Below are positions 33,670 through 41,922 of a DNA stretch of 64,000 nt, piece after piece. This DNA is from Rhizobiales bacterium Y(2018) (lineage in GTDB: Bacteria > Pseudomonadota > Alphaproteobacteria > Rhizobiales > Aestuariivirgaceae). A program made the translations under genes and the position numbers. Location: positions 327,862 through 391,861 of the forward strand of contig SCPD01000003.1 of the NCBI GenBank assembly GCA_005502925.1, in the 5' to 3' direction. How positions within the stretch are numbered: position 1 is the stretch's first letter; each line of letters opens with the position of its first letter. A model generated the notes under the pieces. The model was not told the origin of the DNA. It worked only from the letters and a program-made list of their open reading frames with translations, and did not search any database.

Positions 33670-34449
33670 TCACACCCAGCCGCCGTCGACGATGAAATTC
33701 TGCGACGAGCACATGCGGCTGTCGTCGGCGGCGAGGAACAAGGCCATGCGTGCAATGTCGGGCGGATAGAGACGGTCCGGCAGGCATTGGCGCTCGGCGA
33801 TCTGACGCGCGCCTTCGGGGTTGAGCCACAGGCGCATCTGGCGTTCCGTCATCACCCAGCCGGGCAGCATGCAGTTGACGCGGATGCGGTCGGGGCCGAA
33901 TTCGCGGGCGAGTGCGCGCGTCATGCCGGTGATCGCCGCCTTGGCGGTGACATAACCCGGACAGTCGCCGTCACCCACTAGCCAGGTGATCGAGCCGAAA
34001 TTGATGATCGAGCCGCCGCCCGTTTCCTTCATCTGCGGTTTCACCGCCTGGGCAGCGAAGAACTGATGTCGGACATTCACCGCCATGCGGTCATCCCAAT
34101 ACTCGACGGTCACGTCCTCACTTCTATGCCGGTCGTCATTGCCGGCATTGTTGCACAGGACCTTGACCGGGCCATGGCGTTCCGCCGCCTCGGCGATCGC
34201 TGCGCGCAGGCGTTCGATGTCGCGGAGGTCACCGGCCATGAAATGCGGCGCCGGATCACCCTTCGCGGCGATCCTCGCGACAAGACGGCGCGAGGGTTCC
34301 TCAGCCAGATCGATGAAAGCGACGCGCGAGCCTTGTGCGCAGAAATGCTCGACCAGGCTTTCGCCGATGCCGCTGCCGCCACCAGTGATGAAGACGCTGC
34401 GACCCTTCAGACTTGGGTAGATCGCGCCATGTTCGATATCGCCCGTCAT
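33670..34449 (-). CDS. SDR-family NAD(P)-dependent oxidoreductase
   Basis: 259 residues from the ATG at 34449, with CTGAGGG just upstream as ribosome-binding site overlapping the end of the dehydratase gene. Classical SDR motifs are TGGGSGIG (22-29, cofactor), NNAG (100-103), Ser153 (FGSITW) and Y166-x3-K170 (GYVTAK). It probably oxidises a sugar or a hydroxy intermediate. It is the last gene of the GntR, IlvD-type dehydratase, SDR unit, 7 bp after the dehydratase, so a pentose or deoxy-sugar oxidative route is likely (inference from neighbours). Confidence 0.93.
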   Translation of the reverse strand: MTGDIEHGAIYPSLKGRSVFITGGGSGIGESLVEHFCAQGSRVAFIDLAEEPSRRLVARIAAKGDPAPHFMAGDLRDIERLRAAIAEAAERHGPVKVLCNNAGNDDRHRSEDVTVEYWDDRMAVNVRHQFFAAQAVKPQMKETGGGSIINFGSITWLVGDGDCPGYVTAKAAITGMTRALAREFGPDRIRVNCMLPGWVMTERQMRLWLNPEGARQIAERQCLPDRLYPPDIARMALFLAADDSRMCSSQNFIVDGGWV

Positions 34450-34456
34450 GATGCCC

Positions 34457-36184
34457 TCAGTGAGAATGGCGCGGCACGCCGGCATCGCGCCGGCCGACCA
34501 GGAAGTCGAAGTCGCAGCCCTGATCGGCCTGCAGCACACGTTCGACATAGAGGCTCTGATAGCCGCCGCCTTGCGGTTGCTCAGGCGGCGTCCAGGCCTT
34601 GCGGCGTTCGGCGAGCTCCGCCTCGTCGACAAAGAGCTCGAGCCGCCGTCCGGCCACATCGAGCTCGATCAGATCACCGTCCCGCACCAGCGCCAGCGTG
34701 CCGCCGCTCGCCGCTTCCGGCGCCGTATGGAGGACGACCGTGCCATAGGCCGTGCCGCTCATGCGCGCATCGGAAATACGTACCATGTCGGACACGCCCT
34801 GCTTCAGGAGCTTGGCCGGCAGCGGCATGTTGCCGACTTCCGCCATGCCGGGATAACCGCGCGGTCCGCAATTCTTGAGCACCATCACCGAATTGGCGTC
34901 GATGTCGAGCGCCGGATCATCGATGCGGGCATGATAATGCTCGATGCTCTCGAAGACGACGGCTCGGCCTTTGTGCTGCATCAGCGCCGGCGTCGCCGCC
35001 GAGGGCTTGATGACGGCGCCATTGGGCGCCAGATTGCCGCGCAGGATGGCCATGCCACCCTGCTCCGTCAGCGGCTTGTCGAAGGGCCGGATGACCTCGG
35101 GATTGTAGTTCGGCGCGTCCTTGACGATCTCACCGATCGTCTTGCCGAAGATGGTTTGCGCGTCACGATGGAGCAAACCTGCTTCCGCGAGAGTCCGCAT
35201 GACGGCGCTCAGTCCGCCGGCATAATAGAAGTCCTCCATCAGGAATCGGCCCGACGGCATGAGATCGACGATGGTCGGCACGTCGCGGCCGAGCCGGTCC
35301 CAGTCATCCAGGCTAAGATCGACGCCGATGCGCCGCGCGACGGCGATCAGATGCAGCACCGCATTGGTCGACCCGCCGATCGCGCCATTTACCCGGATGG
35401 CATTCTCGAAGGCGGCGCGGGTCAGGATGTCCGACATGATGATGTTGTCATTGACGAGTTCGACGATACGTCGGCCAGCAAGATGGGCGAGCACGCCCCG
35501 GCGCGCATCGACGGCGGGAATCGCGGCATTGTCGGGCATGCCGATGCCGAGCGCCTCGACCATGCTGGCCATGGTGGAAGCGGTGCCCATCGTCATGCAG
35601 CTGCCGGCCGAGCGGCTCTGGCCCTGCTCGGCGGCCAGGAAGTCGTTGAGCGGCATGCGACCCGCTTTCACATCCTCGTAGAATTTCCACACATGGGTGC
35701 CGGAGCCGATGGTCTGGCCGCGGAAATTGCCGTTGAGCATCGGGCCGCCCGACACCGCGATGGTCGGCAGGTTGCAGCTCGCTGCGCCCATCAGCAGAGC
35801 TGGCGTGGTCTTGTCGCAGCCGACGAGGAGAATGACGCCGTCGATCGGATTGCCACGGATCGATTCCTCGACATCCATGCTGGCGAGATTGCGGAACAGC
35901 ATCGCAGTCGGGCGCAGATTGGATTCGCCCAGCGACATCACCGGGAACTCGACCGGCATGCCGCCCGCCTCATAGACGCCGCGCTTCACATGCTCGGCGA
36001 TGCCGCGCAGATGGGCGTTACAGGGCGTGAGCTCCGACCAGGTATTGCAGATGCCGATCACCGGGCGCCCGTCGAAGAGATGGTCTGGCAGGCCCTGATT
36101 CTTCATCCAGCTCCGATGCATGAAGGCATTCTTGCCCGCGCCGCCGAACCAGGAGGCCGACCGCAACTTACGCCGTTCCGTCAT
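34457..36184 (-). CDS. IlvD/Edd-family dehydratase, L-arabinonate dehydratase-like
   Basis: 575 residues from the ATG at 36184 (MTERRKLRSASWFGG). Three conserved cysteines expected to hold an iron-sulfur cluster appear in TPCN (C55), VGCDKTTP (C123) and AGSCMTMGTAS (C196), with the 68- and 73-residue spacing of sugar-acid [2Fe-2S] dehydratases. SDARMSGTAYGTVVLH near the C-terminus is also typical. It dehydrates a pentonate or similar sugar acid to its 2-keto-3-deoxy form in the cytoplasm. Its start overlaps the gntR 3' end by 17 bp. The exact sugar acid is uncertain. Confidence 0.93.
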   Translation of the reverse strand: MTERRKLRSASWFGGAGKNAFMHRSWMKNQGLPDHLFDGRPVIGICNTWSELTPCNAHLRGIAEHVKRGVYEAGGMPVEFPVMSLGESNLRPTAMLFRNLASMDVEESIRGNPIDGVILLVGCDKTTPALLMGAASCNLPTIAVSGGPMLNGNFRGQTIGSGTHVWKFYEDVKAGRMPLNDFLAAEQGQSRSAGSCMTMGTASTMASMVEALGIGMPDNAAIPAVDARRGVLAHLAGRRIVELVNDNIIMSDILTRAAFENAIRVNGAIGGSTNAVLHLIAVARRIGVDLSLDDWDRLGRDVPTIVDLMPSGRFLMEDFYYAGGLSAVMRTLAEAGLLHRDAQTIFGKTIGEIVKDAPNYNPEVIRPFDKPLTEQGGMAILRGNLAPNGAVIKPSAATPALMQHKGRAVVFESIEHYHARIDDPALDIDANSVMVLKNCGPRGYPGMAEVGNMPLPAKLLKQGVSDMVRISDARMSGTAYGTVVLHTAPEAASGGTLALVRDGDLIELDVAGRRLELFVDEAELAERRKAWTPPEQPQGGGYQSLYVERVLQADQGCDFDFLVGRRDAGVPRHSH

Positions 36185-36992
36185 TTTCTTTTTCTCCGTT
36201 GGCTTGACGTGTCTGTCGTGAGGCGAGGATGTGCCGGACATCTTCCTCGGCCTTGTCGATCAAGGTGAGCATGGCGCGCCGCGCGCCTTCCGCATCGCGC
36301 GCCGCGATCTTCTGCACGACATCGCGATGGAGCGGCACCGAAGGGCGCTGGCCTTCGGGCAGATCGTTGGTCAGGCGGAAGCTCGTCACCAGCGCGGTCT
36401 CGATCAAAGCGGCGAGTGACCCGATGAGCTCATTGCCGGTCATGCGCAGGATCGACTGGTGATAAACGAGATCGGGCTCGGCGAAGCGCTCGCTGTCATC
36501 GGCCGCCTCTTCCATCTCGACGAGTACCGCTTCGAGCTCGGCCACCTGGTCGGGCGTCGCGCGCTCGGCGGCAAGCCCTGCCGCCATCGGCTCGATGGCG
36601 CGGCGCAATTCGAACAGGCTGCGCACATCATCGCCACTGCCGGCACTGGCATAACGCCAAGCCAGCACATCGGGATCGAGGAAATTCCACTGCGAACGCG
36701 GGCGCACCTTCGTGCCGGTCTTGGGACGCGATTCGATGAGGCCCTTGCCGGCCAGAACCTTGATCACCTCGCGCAGAACCGTGCGGCTCACACCTTGCGC
36801 GGCGCTCCAGTCATCGGCATTGGGCAACGGGTCGCCCGGTACGAAGTCGCCGCGCACGATGCGCTGGCCGATCTGGTTGAGCACCGTCGCATGGAGGCCC
36901 CCCGACGCCAGTCCGGCCGACCTCACCGGCTTCCGGCCGATCAGATTCGCAAAAGAATTCCTAGGTTTAGCGCGACTCGTTGCATTCTTCAT
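36168..36992 (-). CDS. GntR-family transcriptional regulator (FadR/FCD type)
   Basis: 274 residues if the ATG at 36992 (MKNATSRAK) is used; ATG at 37001 and TTG at 37037 are alternatives and none has a clear Shine-Dalgarno sequence. The HTH (LNQIGQRIVRGDFVPGDPLP, then GVSRTVLREVIKVLAGKGLI) is followed by an FCD domain. It heads the dehydratase/SDR operon and diverges from a binding-protein gene. A perfect TATTAT-TCAT-ATAATA palindrome at 36992-37007 touches the start codons, suggesting autorepression and possibly a leaderless mRNA. Confidence 0.9.
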   Translation of the reverse strand: MKNATSRAKPRNSFANLIGRKPVRSAGLASGGLHATVLNQIGQRIVRGDFVPGDPLPNADDWSAAQGVSRTVLREVIKVLAGKGLIESRPKTGTKVRPRSQWNFLDPDVLAWRYASAGSGDDVRSLFELRRAIEPMAAGLAAERATPDQVAELEAVLVEMEEAADDSERFAEPDLVYHQSILRMTGNELIGSLAALIETALVTSFRLTNDLPEGQRPSVPLHRDVVQKIAARDAEGARRAMLTLIDKAEEDVRHILASRQTRQANGEKENDGTA

Positions 36993-37007
36993 ATTATTCA
37001 TATAATA
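36992..37007. promoter_or_regulatory. Candidate GntR operator palindrome
   Basis: TATTAT-TCAT-ATAATA is a perfect 6+4+6 inverted repeat in the AT-rich region between the divergent gntR and binding-protein genes. It covers or touches the possible gntR start codons. AT-rich palindromes of this kind are usual for FCD-type GntR regulators of sugar-acid genes. Confidence 0.55.
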
Positions 37008-37112
37008 GCTTTTAATAAGACGATGAAGGGCCGTCAATACGCGGCGGGAGCAAACAGCCCCCTTCGCGCTCCGATGCCCTCCCGTCGGAAAAAATAGTCA
37101 GGGAGAAACATC

Positions 37113-38147
37113 ATGACGATCAAACTCAACCGCCGCGCGATGATCGCGATGGGCGTCGCCGCACCGGCTCTGCTCCGGACAAGCTGGGCGCGCGCCACCA
37201 GCGAGCTTCGGGTAATGGCCTGGCAGGGCTATGCCGATGACGACTGGGTCAAGGAATTCCAGGAGCAGACGGGCATCACCGCCCAGGTCGTCTTCATCGG
37301 CACCGATGATGAAATCTGGGCGAAGATCAAAGGCAGCGAAGGCAAGGACTTCGACGTCTTCGCGGTCAATACGGCGCAGCTGCAGCGTTATATCGATGGC
37401 GGCCTCACCACGCCGCATGATCTCGCCAAGCTGCCGAACCAGAAGAATGTCTTGCCGCGTTTCCAGGACCTTGCCCAGATCAAGGGCATCATGCGCGACG
37501 GCAAGGTGCATGCCATTCCGTTCTGCTTCGACTCGATCGGCCTCATCTATGACAAGGCCAAAGTGTCGCCGGCGCCCGATTCCTTCACCATCCTGTGGGA
37601 TCCGAAATATAAGGGCAAGGTGCTCGCCTATGACAATGGTGAGCATAATTTCTCCTTCACCGCGCTCACGCTGGGCTTCCCCGACCCGTTCCATCTGAGC
37701 CCGGAGCAGATGGGCCAGATCAAGGCGAAGCTGTCGGAGCTCAAGCAGAATGTGCTCAGCTTCTACACGACACCCGACGAGGCGCTGCAGCTCTACAAGA
37801 GCAACGACGTGGCGCTCATCTGGGCCAATTACGGCCAGCAGCAGGTCAAGGCGATGAAGGATGCCGGCGCCGATATCGGCTATGTCAATCCGAAGGAAGG
37901 GGCGCTCGCCTGGCTCGACACCTGGGCAATGACCAGCGGCGTGCAGGACAAGGATGCGGCGGAAGCCTGGGTCAATTTCCTGCTGCAGAAGAAGATCGGC
38001 GAGCAGCTGTCTGAGCGCACCGGCTTTGGCAACACGGTCGCCGAGACCGGCAGCGCCAATGCGAACGACAAGCTCGTCTGGCTCGAATTCGTCGAGGATC
38101 CGACCAAACGTTCTGACCTCTGGAACGAAGTCAAGGCGCAGCCTTAA
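37113..38147 (+). CDS. ABC transporter periplasmic binding protein (PotD-like)
   Basis: 344 residues. The ATG is preceded by AGGGAGAAAC at good spacing. The N-terminus NRRAMIAMGVAAPALLRTSWARA is a twin-arginine signal. The mature start SELRVMAWQGYADDDWVKEF and GTDDEIWAKIKG are typical of spermidine/putrescine-type binding proteins. It diverges from the gntR gene and leads a three-gene cassette with two permeases but no ATPase. A dispersed repeat lies between it and the first permease. The ligand is unknown. Confidence 0.93.
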   Translation: MTIKLNRRAMIAMGVAAPALLRTSWARATSELRVMAWQGYADDDWVKEFQEQTGITAQVVFIGTDDEIWAKIKGSEGKDFDVFAVNTAQLQRYIDGGLTTPHDLAKLPNQKNVLPRFQDLAQIKGIMRDGKVHAIPFCFDSIGLIYDKAKVSPAPDSFTILWDPKYKGKVLAYDNGEHNFSFTALTLGFPDPFHLSPEQMGQIKAKLSELKQNVLSFYTTPDEALQLYKSNDVALIWANYGQQQVKAMKDAGADIGYVNPKEGALAWLDTWAMTSGVQDKDAAEAWVNFLLQKKIGEQLSERTGFGNTVAETGSANANDKLVWLEFVEDPTKRSDLWNEVKAQP

Positions 38148-38184
38148 GACAGCTTTATGCTGAGCCGTCACTTTCCCCCTCACT

Positions 38185-38284
38185 GTCATCCCGGCGAAAG
38201 CCGGGATCCACTAAACTCGTGCAGAACGTGCGACGCTATTTGCGTGGCGGGGCTTTTGTGGATCCCGGCTTTCGCCGGGATGAC
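38185..38284. repeat. Palindromic repeat, family C (perfect 27-bp arms)
   Basis: The left arm (38185-38211) and right arm (38258-38284) are perfect 27-bp reverse complements around a 46-nt loop. Each arm is itself a small hairpin (CCCGGCGAAAGCCGGG). Elements with this CCCGGCGAAAGCCGGGATCCA core are common intergenic repeats in alphaproteobacteria. It sits between the binding-protein stop and the permease start. Confidence 0.85.
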
Positions 38285-38334
38285 GGAAATGGAGTGTCAT
38301 GCCTTCGCTGTTCTGCCGCATTGAGGGATAGCGC

Positions 38335-39189
38335 ATGTTGTTCGTCGGAGACCGGCAGGCGAAGGGCTGGCGTATCGCCATCTCAGCCCTCGCCTATGGG
38401 CTTCCCTTCCTCTTCATCATCGCCCCACTTTTGAGCTTCCTCACCTACAGCTTCTTCTGGGTGGAGGGCGGCCAGATGCATTACGACCTCACCTGGCGCA
38501 ATTACAGCCGCTTCTTCACCGACGCGATCTTCATTCCTGTCCTCTGGCAGACCTGTCTTCTCTGCCTTGCGGTCGCGGTGCTCGCCGCCCTCCTCGGCTA
38601 TCCGGTCGCCTTCCGCCTCGCGACCTTGTCGGGACGGCGCAAATATATCCTGCTGATGCTGGTGCTGGTGCCGCTGCTGATGAGCTACATCATCAAGATC
38701 TACGCGATCCGCAGCATTCTCGGCGGCAACGGTTTCCTCAACCGCTTCCTGGTCTGGGCCAATCTCATCGATCAGCCGTTGACCCTCTTCGTCTTCAACC
38801 TCAATGCCGTGCTGCTCACCCTCACGGTGCTGCTCATCCCCTTCGCCATCCTGCCGATCTTCCTGTCGCTCGAGCGCATCCCGAAAAATCTCATCGAGGC
38901 CTCGACCGATCTCGGCGCCTCCAACTGGCAGACCTTCTGCCGCGTTATCCTGCCTTTGAGCCTGCCCGGCGTGGTGACGGCGACGAGCTTCGTCTTCGTG
39001 CTCGCGATCGGCGACTTCCTGACGCCGCAAATGGTCGGCGGCCCCAACGGCTTCACTTTCGGGCGCATCATCTACAGCCAGTTCGGCGCCGCCTTCAACT
39101 GGCCCTTCGGCGCCGCCCTGTCGGTCATTCTGGCTCTGGTCATGAGTGCGGTGATCGCGCTGGGCCGACGCTTCGAGCGGCAGACATGA
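38335..39189 (+). CDS. ABC transporter permease (PotB-like)
   Basis: 284 residues with about six membrane spans and the EAA loop IEASTDLGASNWQTFCRVILP. The end overlaps the start of the next permease gene by 4 bp (ATGA), so the two are co-translated. Together they should form the channel for the binding protein at 37113-38147. The ribosome-binding site before 38335 is weak. Confidence 0.93.
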   Translation: MLFVGDRQAKGWRIAISALAYGLPFLFIIAPLLSFLTYSFFWVEGGQMHYDLTWRNYSRFFTDAIFIPVLWQTCLLCLAVAVLAALLGYPVAFRLATLSGRRKYILLMLVLVPLLMSYIIKIYAIRSILGGNGFLNRFLVWANLIDQPLTLFVFNLNAVLLTLTVLLIPFAILPIFLSLERIPKNLIEASTDLGASNWQTFCRVILPLSLPGVVTATSFVFVLAIGDFLTPQMVGGPNGFTFGRIIYSQFGAAFNWPFGAALSVILALVMSAVIALGRRFERQT

Positions 39190-39983
39190 TGCAGCTCTCG
39201 CGCCTCGCCTCATTCGGCCTCTCCGCCCTGACGGCCCTCGTCTTCGTCCTGCTTTACGGGCCGCTGCTCGTTCCCATCACGTCGTCCTTCTTCGAGATCG
39301 CGCGCGGCGACGTGCAATGGACGAGCCCGTCGCTTTCGGCCTATGCCGCGCTGACTCGTAATGAAGGCATCATCACCGCCTTCCTCAACACGCTGATCGT
39401 CGGCTTCTCGGCGACTTTCCTCGCGGTGCTGCTCGGCATTCTGTTCGCCATACATTACCGCAATGGCGCCACCTTCGGCCGCGACCTGATGCAGTTCGTG
39501 ATCTTCCTGCCCTTCCTGATGCCGCCCATCATGATCGGCCTGTCGCTGCTGATCTTCTTCCGCGAGACCGATGTGCCACGCTCGCTTCTGACCGTGATCA
39601 TCGGGCACACGGTCTTCGTGCTGGCGCTCGCCTACCGCACCATCGTCGTCCGGCTGCAGTCGCTGAGCGTCAGCTATATCGAGGCCTCCTATGATCTCGG
39701 CGCCTCGAGCTGGCAGACTTTCGTCTATGTCGTGCTGCCCAATCTCAAAAGCGCGCTCATCGGCGCCGCCATCCTCTGCTTCGCGCTGTCATTCGACGAG
39801 ACGATGATCAGCCTCCTGGTGACGGGAACCGACAACACGCTGCCGATCCGGCTGTGGGCGATGATGCGGCTCGGCTTCACGCCCGACATCAATGCGCTGG
39901 TGGCGCTCATCCTCGCCTTCACCACGCTGATGTGTGTTCTTGCTGTCCGCTATCTCCTGCCGAAGGAAGCCGAAGGAACCTAA
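39186..39983 (+). CDS. ABC transporter permease (PotC-like)
   Basis: 265 residues with an N-terminal anchor (GLSALTALVFVLLYGPLLVP), further spans and the EAA loop IEASYDLGASSWQTFVYVVLP. Second permease of the cassette. No ATPase gene follows; the next gene is convergent, and the two stop codons overlap (CTAA at 39980-39983). An ATPase from elsewhere must energise this importer. Confidence 0.93.
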   Translation: MMQLSRLASFGLSALTALVFVLLYGPLLVPITSSFFEIARGDVQWTSPSLSAYAALTRNEGIITAFLNTLIVGFSATFLAVLLGILFAIHYRNGATFGRDLMQFVIFLPFLMPPIMIGLSLLIFFRETDVPRSLLTVIIGHTVFVLALAYRTIVVRLQSLSVSYIEASYDLGASSWQTFVYVVLPNLKSALIGAAILCFALSFDETMISLLVTGTDNTLPIRLWAMMRLGFTPDINALVALILAFTTLMCVLAVRYLLPKEAEGT

Positions 39984-40954
39984 CGGCGCTGCGATTCTCG
40001 GCCCGAGAGCAGAAGCAGCAGCAGGATCAGCGACCCGAAAAGAATGCTGCGCCAGCCGGCGGATGCATTGACGACGGTGATCAGCGCCGTGATGGTGACG
40101 AGCAATATGGCGCCCGGAATGGTGCCGGCATAGGATCCGGAGCCGCCCAGAATCGAGGTGCCGCCGAGCACCACCGCGGCGATCGAGGCGAGCAGATAGG
40201 GATCGCCGATACCGACATAACCCTGGCCGTTCATGCCGAGGATCAGCACGCCGGCAAGCCCGGCGGTGAGACCGCTCACCGCATAGACGGCCATGGTCGT
40301 CGCCTGGACATTGATGCCCGACAGAGCGCTCGCCAGCGGATTGGCGCCCAGCGCATAAAGCCTGGCGCCGAAAGGCGTCGCATGCAGCACCGCAAGCGCA
40401 GCACCCGAGACCACGGCCCACAGCAACACACCCGCCGGAATGCCGATGATACGCGCATTGCCGAGCCAGGCGAGCAGCGGATTCTGCGCCGAAATGGCGG
40501 TGCCGCCGGCGATGAGGATGAGGACGCCCTGCAGGAAGGTCGCCATGGCGAGCGTCATGATCATCGGATGGATGCGCAGATAGGCGACGCCCAAACCATT
40601 GAGGAAGCCGATCGAGGTCGCCGCCGCCAGGATGATCAGGACGGCAAAGGCGCCGCCGCCGTCACCCGACAAAGCGACCAGCGGCACGCCGACGGCGCTC
40701 ACCGTGACGATGGCGCCGACGGAGAGATCGATGCCGCCGGCGATCACCACATAGGTCTGGCCGATGGCGACGAGGCCGATCACCGCGGCGAGCTCGAGCA
40801 GATAGCGCAGATGCCCATAAGAGCCGAAGCCCGGCTTGGCGAAACCCGCCACGATCCATACAAGTATGACGATGGCGACGGTGAGGAAGGCGCGGTTGCG
40901 CAGGAGCGCTTTGGGGCTCCAAGCCGGAAAGCGGGAATTGTTCGCCTGGCTCAT
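39980..40954 (-). CDS. Sugar-type ABC transporter permease (RbsC-like, CUT2)
   Basis: 324 residues from the ATG at 40954 (MSQANNSRFPAW), which overlaps the stop of the preceding permease gene (ATGA). CUT2 landmarks are VIAGGIDLSVGAIVTVSA, GANPLASALSGINV and GGTSILGGSGSYAGTIPGA, with eight or more hydrophobic spans. It is the last gene of the SBP, ATPase, permease, permease operon, so this importer probably uses a heterodimeric channel, less common than the single-permease form. Confidence 0.93.
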   Translation of the reverse strand: MSQANNSRFPAWSPKALLRNRAFLTVAIVILVWIVAGFAKPGFGSYGHLRYLLELAAVIGLVAIGQTYVVIAGGIDLSVGAIVTVSAVGVPLVALSGDGGGAFAVLIILAAATSIGFLNGLGVAYLRIHPMIMTLAMATFLQGVLILIAGGTAISAQNPLLAWLGNARIIGIPAGVLLWAVVSGAALAVLHATPFGARLYALGANPLASALSGINVQATTMAVYAVSGLTAGLAGVLILGMNGQGYVGIGDPYLLASIAAVVLGGTSILGGSGSYAGTIPGAILLVTITALITVVNASAGWRSILFGSLILLLLLLSGRESQRR

Positions 40955-41922
40955 GGCCTCCTCCGGAAACGGGCGGTCAACTGTGGCAAGGCCACCGCGC
41001 CGATGATGATCAGGCCTTGCGCCACATATTGCGCGACCGGTGGAAACCCTAAGAAGAACATGACATTGATCATCACGCTCAGCAGCAGGCTGCCGGCAAT
41101 GGCGCCGCGCATCGTGCCGCGTCCGCCGAGGAAGCCGACACCGCCCAAGACCGCGGCGGCGATCGAATTGAGGGTGAAGGCCTGGCCGATGACCGGATCG
41201 CCGGAGCCGGTCTGCGCGGCGATGAAAAGGCCCGCCAGTGTCGAGAGCAGGCCGCTGATCGCATAGGCGGCGATCCGCGCCGCATCGACCGGCACGCCGG
41301 CGCGATAGGCGCCGACTGGATTCTCGCCCGCCGCATAAAGACTCAGGCCCAAAGGTGTGGCGAGATAGAGCTTCCACAGCAGCGCCACCAGGAAAACCAG
41401 CCCTAAGGCGGCGGGCGTGTTGCCGGCGAGCAGATCGGAAAACCAGCCGGGAATGGCGCCGCCCGGGCGCGGCAGGATGAGCAGCGCCAGGCCGCCGATG
41501 ATGAAGGAGGCGGCGAGCGTCACGATGATCGCCGGCAGGCGCAGGCGGATGGCGATGACGCCGCACAGCGCGCCGATGGCGAGGCCCGAAGCCGAGACCG
41601 CGACGATGCCGCCGGCGACGCCGAAATAGCCGCTCATGGTCGTCGCCGCGATCACCGCGCCGAGGCTCACCGTGGCGCCAATCGCCAGGCTGATGCCGCC
41701 GGTCAGCATCAGGATCGCCTGCGCCATGGCGACGAGCGCCAGCGGCAGCCAGCTCTGGGCGAATTTGGACACGCCGGCCACGCTCAACAGGCCCGGAAAG
41801 AGATAAGCATAGAGCGCCAGGAAGGCGGCGACGACAGCGAACAGGCCCATGAGGCCGCGATTGCGTTCTCCCTGCGCGCGCCAATAAAGCCGATCATCGC
41901 CGGTGCGGGTCAAACTGCTCAT
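40951..41922 (-). CDS. Sugar-type ABC transporter permease (RbsC-like, CUT2)
   Basis: 323 residues with multiple spans and LMLTGGISLAIGATVSLGAV, GENPVGAYRAGVPVDAARI and GGVGFLGGRGTMRGAIAGS typical of CUT2 permeases. It overlaps the ATPase gene upstream and the second permease gene downstream by 4 bp each, so the whole operon is translationally coupled. Confidence 0.93.
   Translation of the reverse strand: MSSLTRTGDDRLYWRAQGERNRGLMGLFAVVAAFLALYAYLFPGLLSVAGVSKFAQSWLPLALVAMAQAILMLTGGISLAIGATVSLGAVIAATTMSGYFGVAGGIVAVSASGLAIGALCGVIAIRLRLPAIIVTLAASFIIGGLALLILPRPGGAIPGWFSDLLAGNTPAALGLVFLVALLWKLYLATPLGLSLYAAGENPVGAYRAGVPVDAARIAAYAISGLLSTLAGLFIAAQTGSGDPVIGQAFTLNSIAAAVLGGVGFLGGRGTMRGAIAGSLLLSVMINVMFFLGFPPVAQYVAQGLIIIGAVALPQLTARFRRRP

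Noticed and set aside
34448..36268. 606-codon plus-strand frame opposite the IlvD-type dehydratase
   Set aside because: Low-complexity His/Arg/Asp-rich translation. The minus-strand protein has the three cluster cysteines and full family length.
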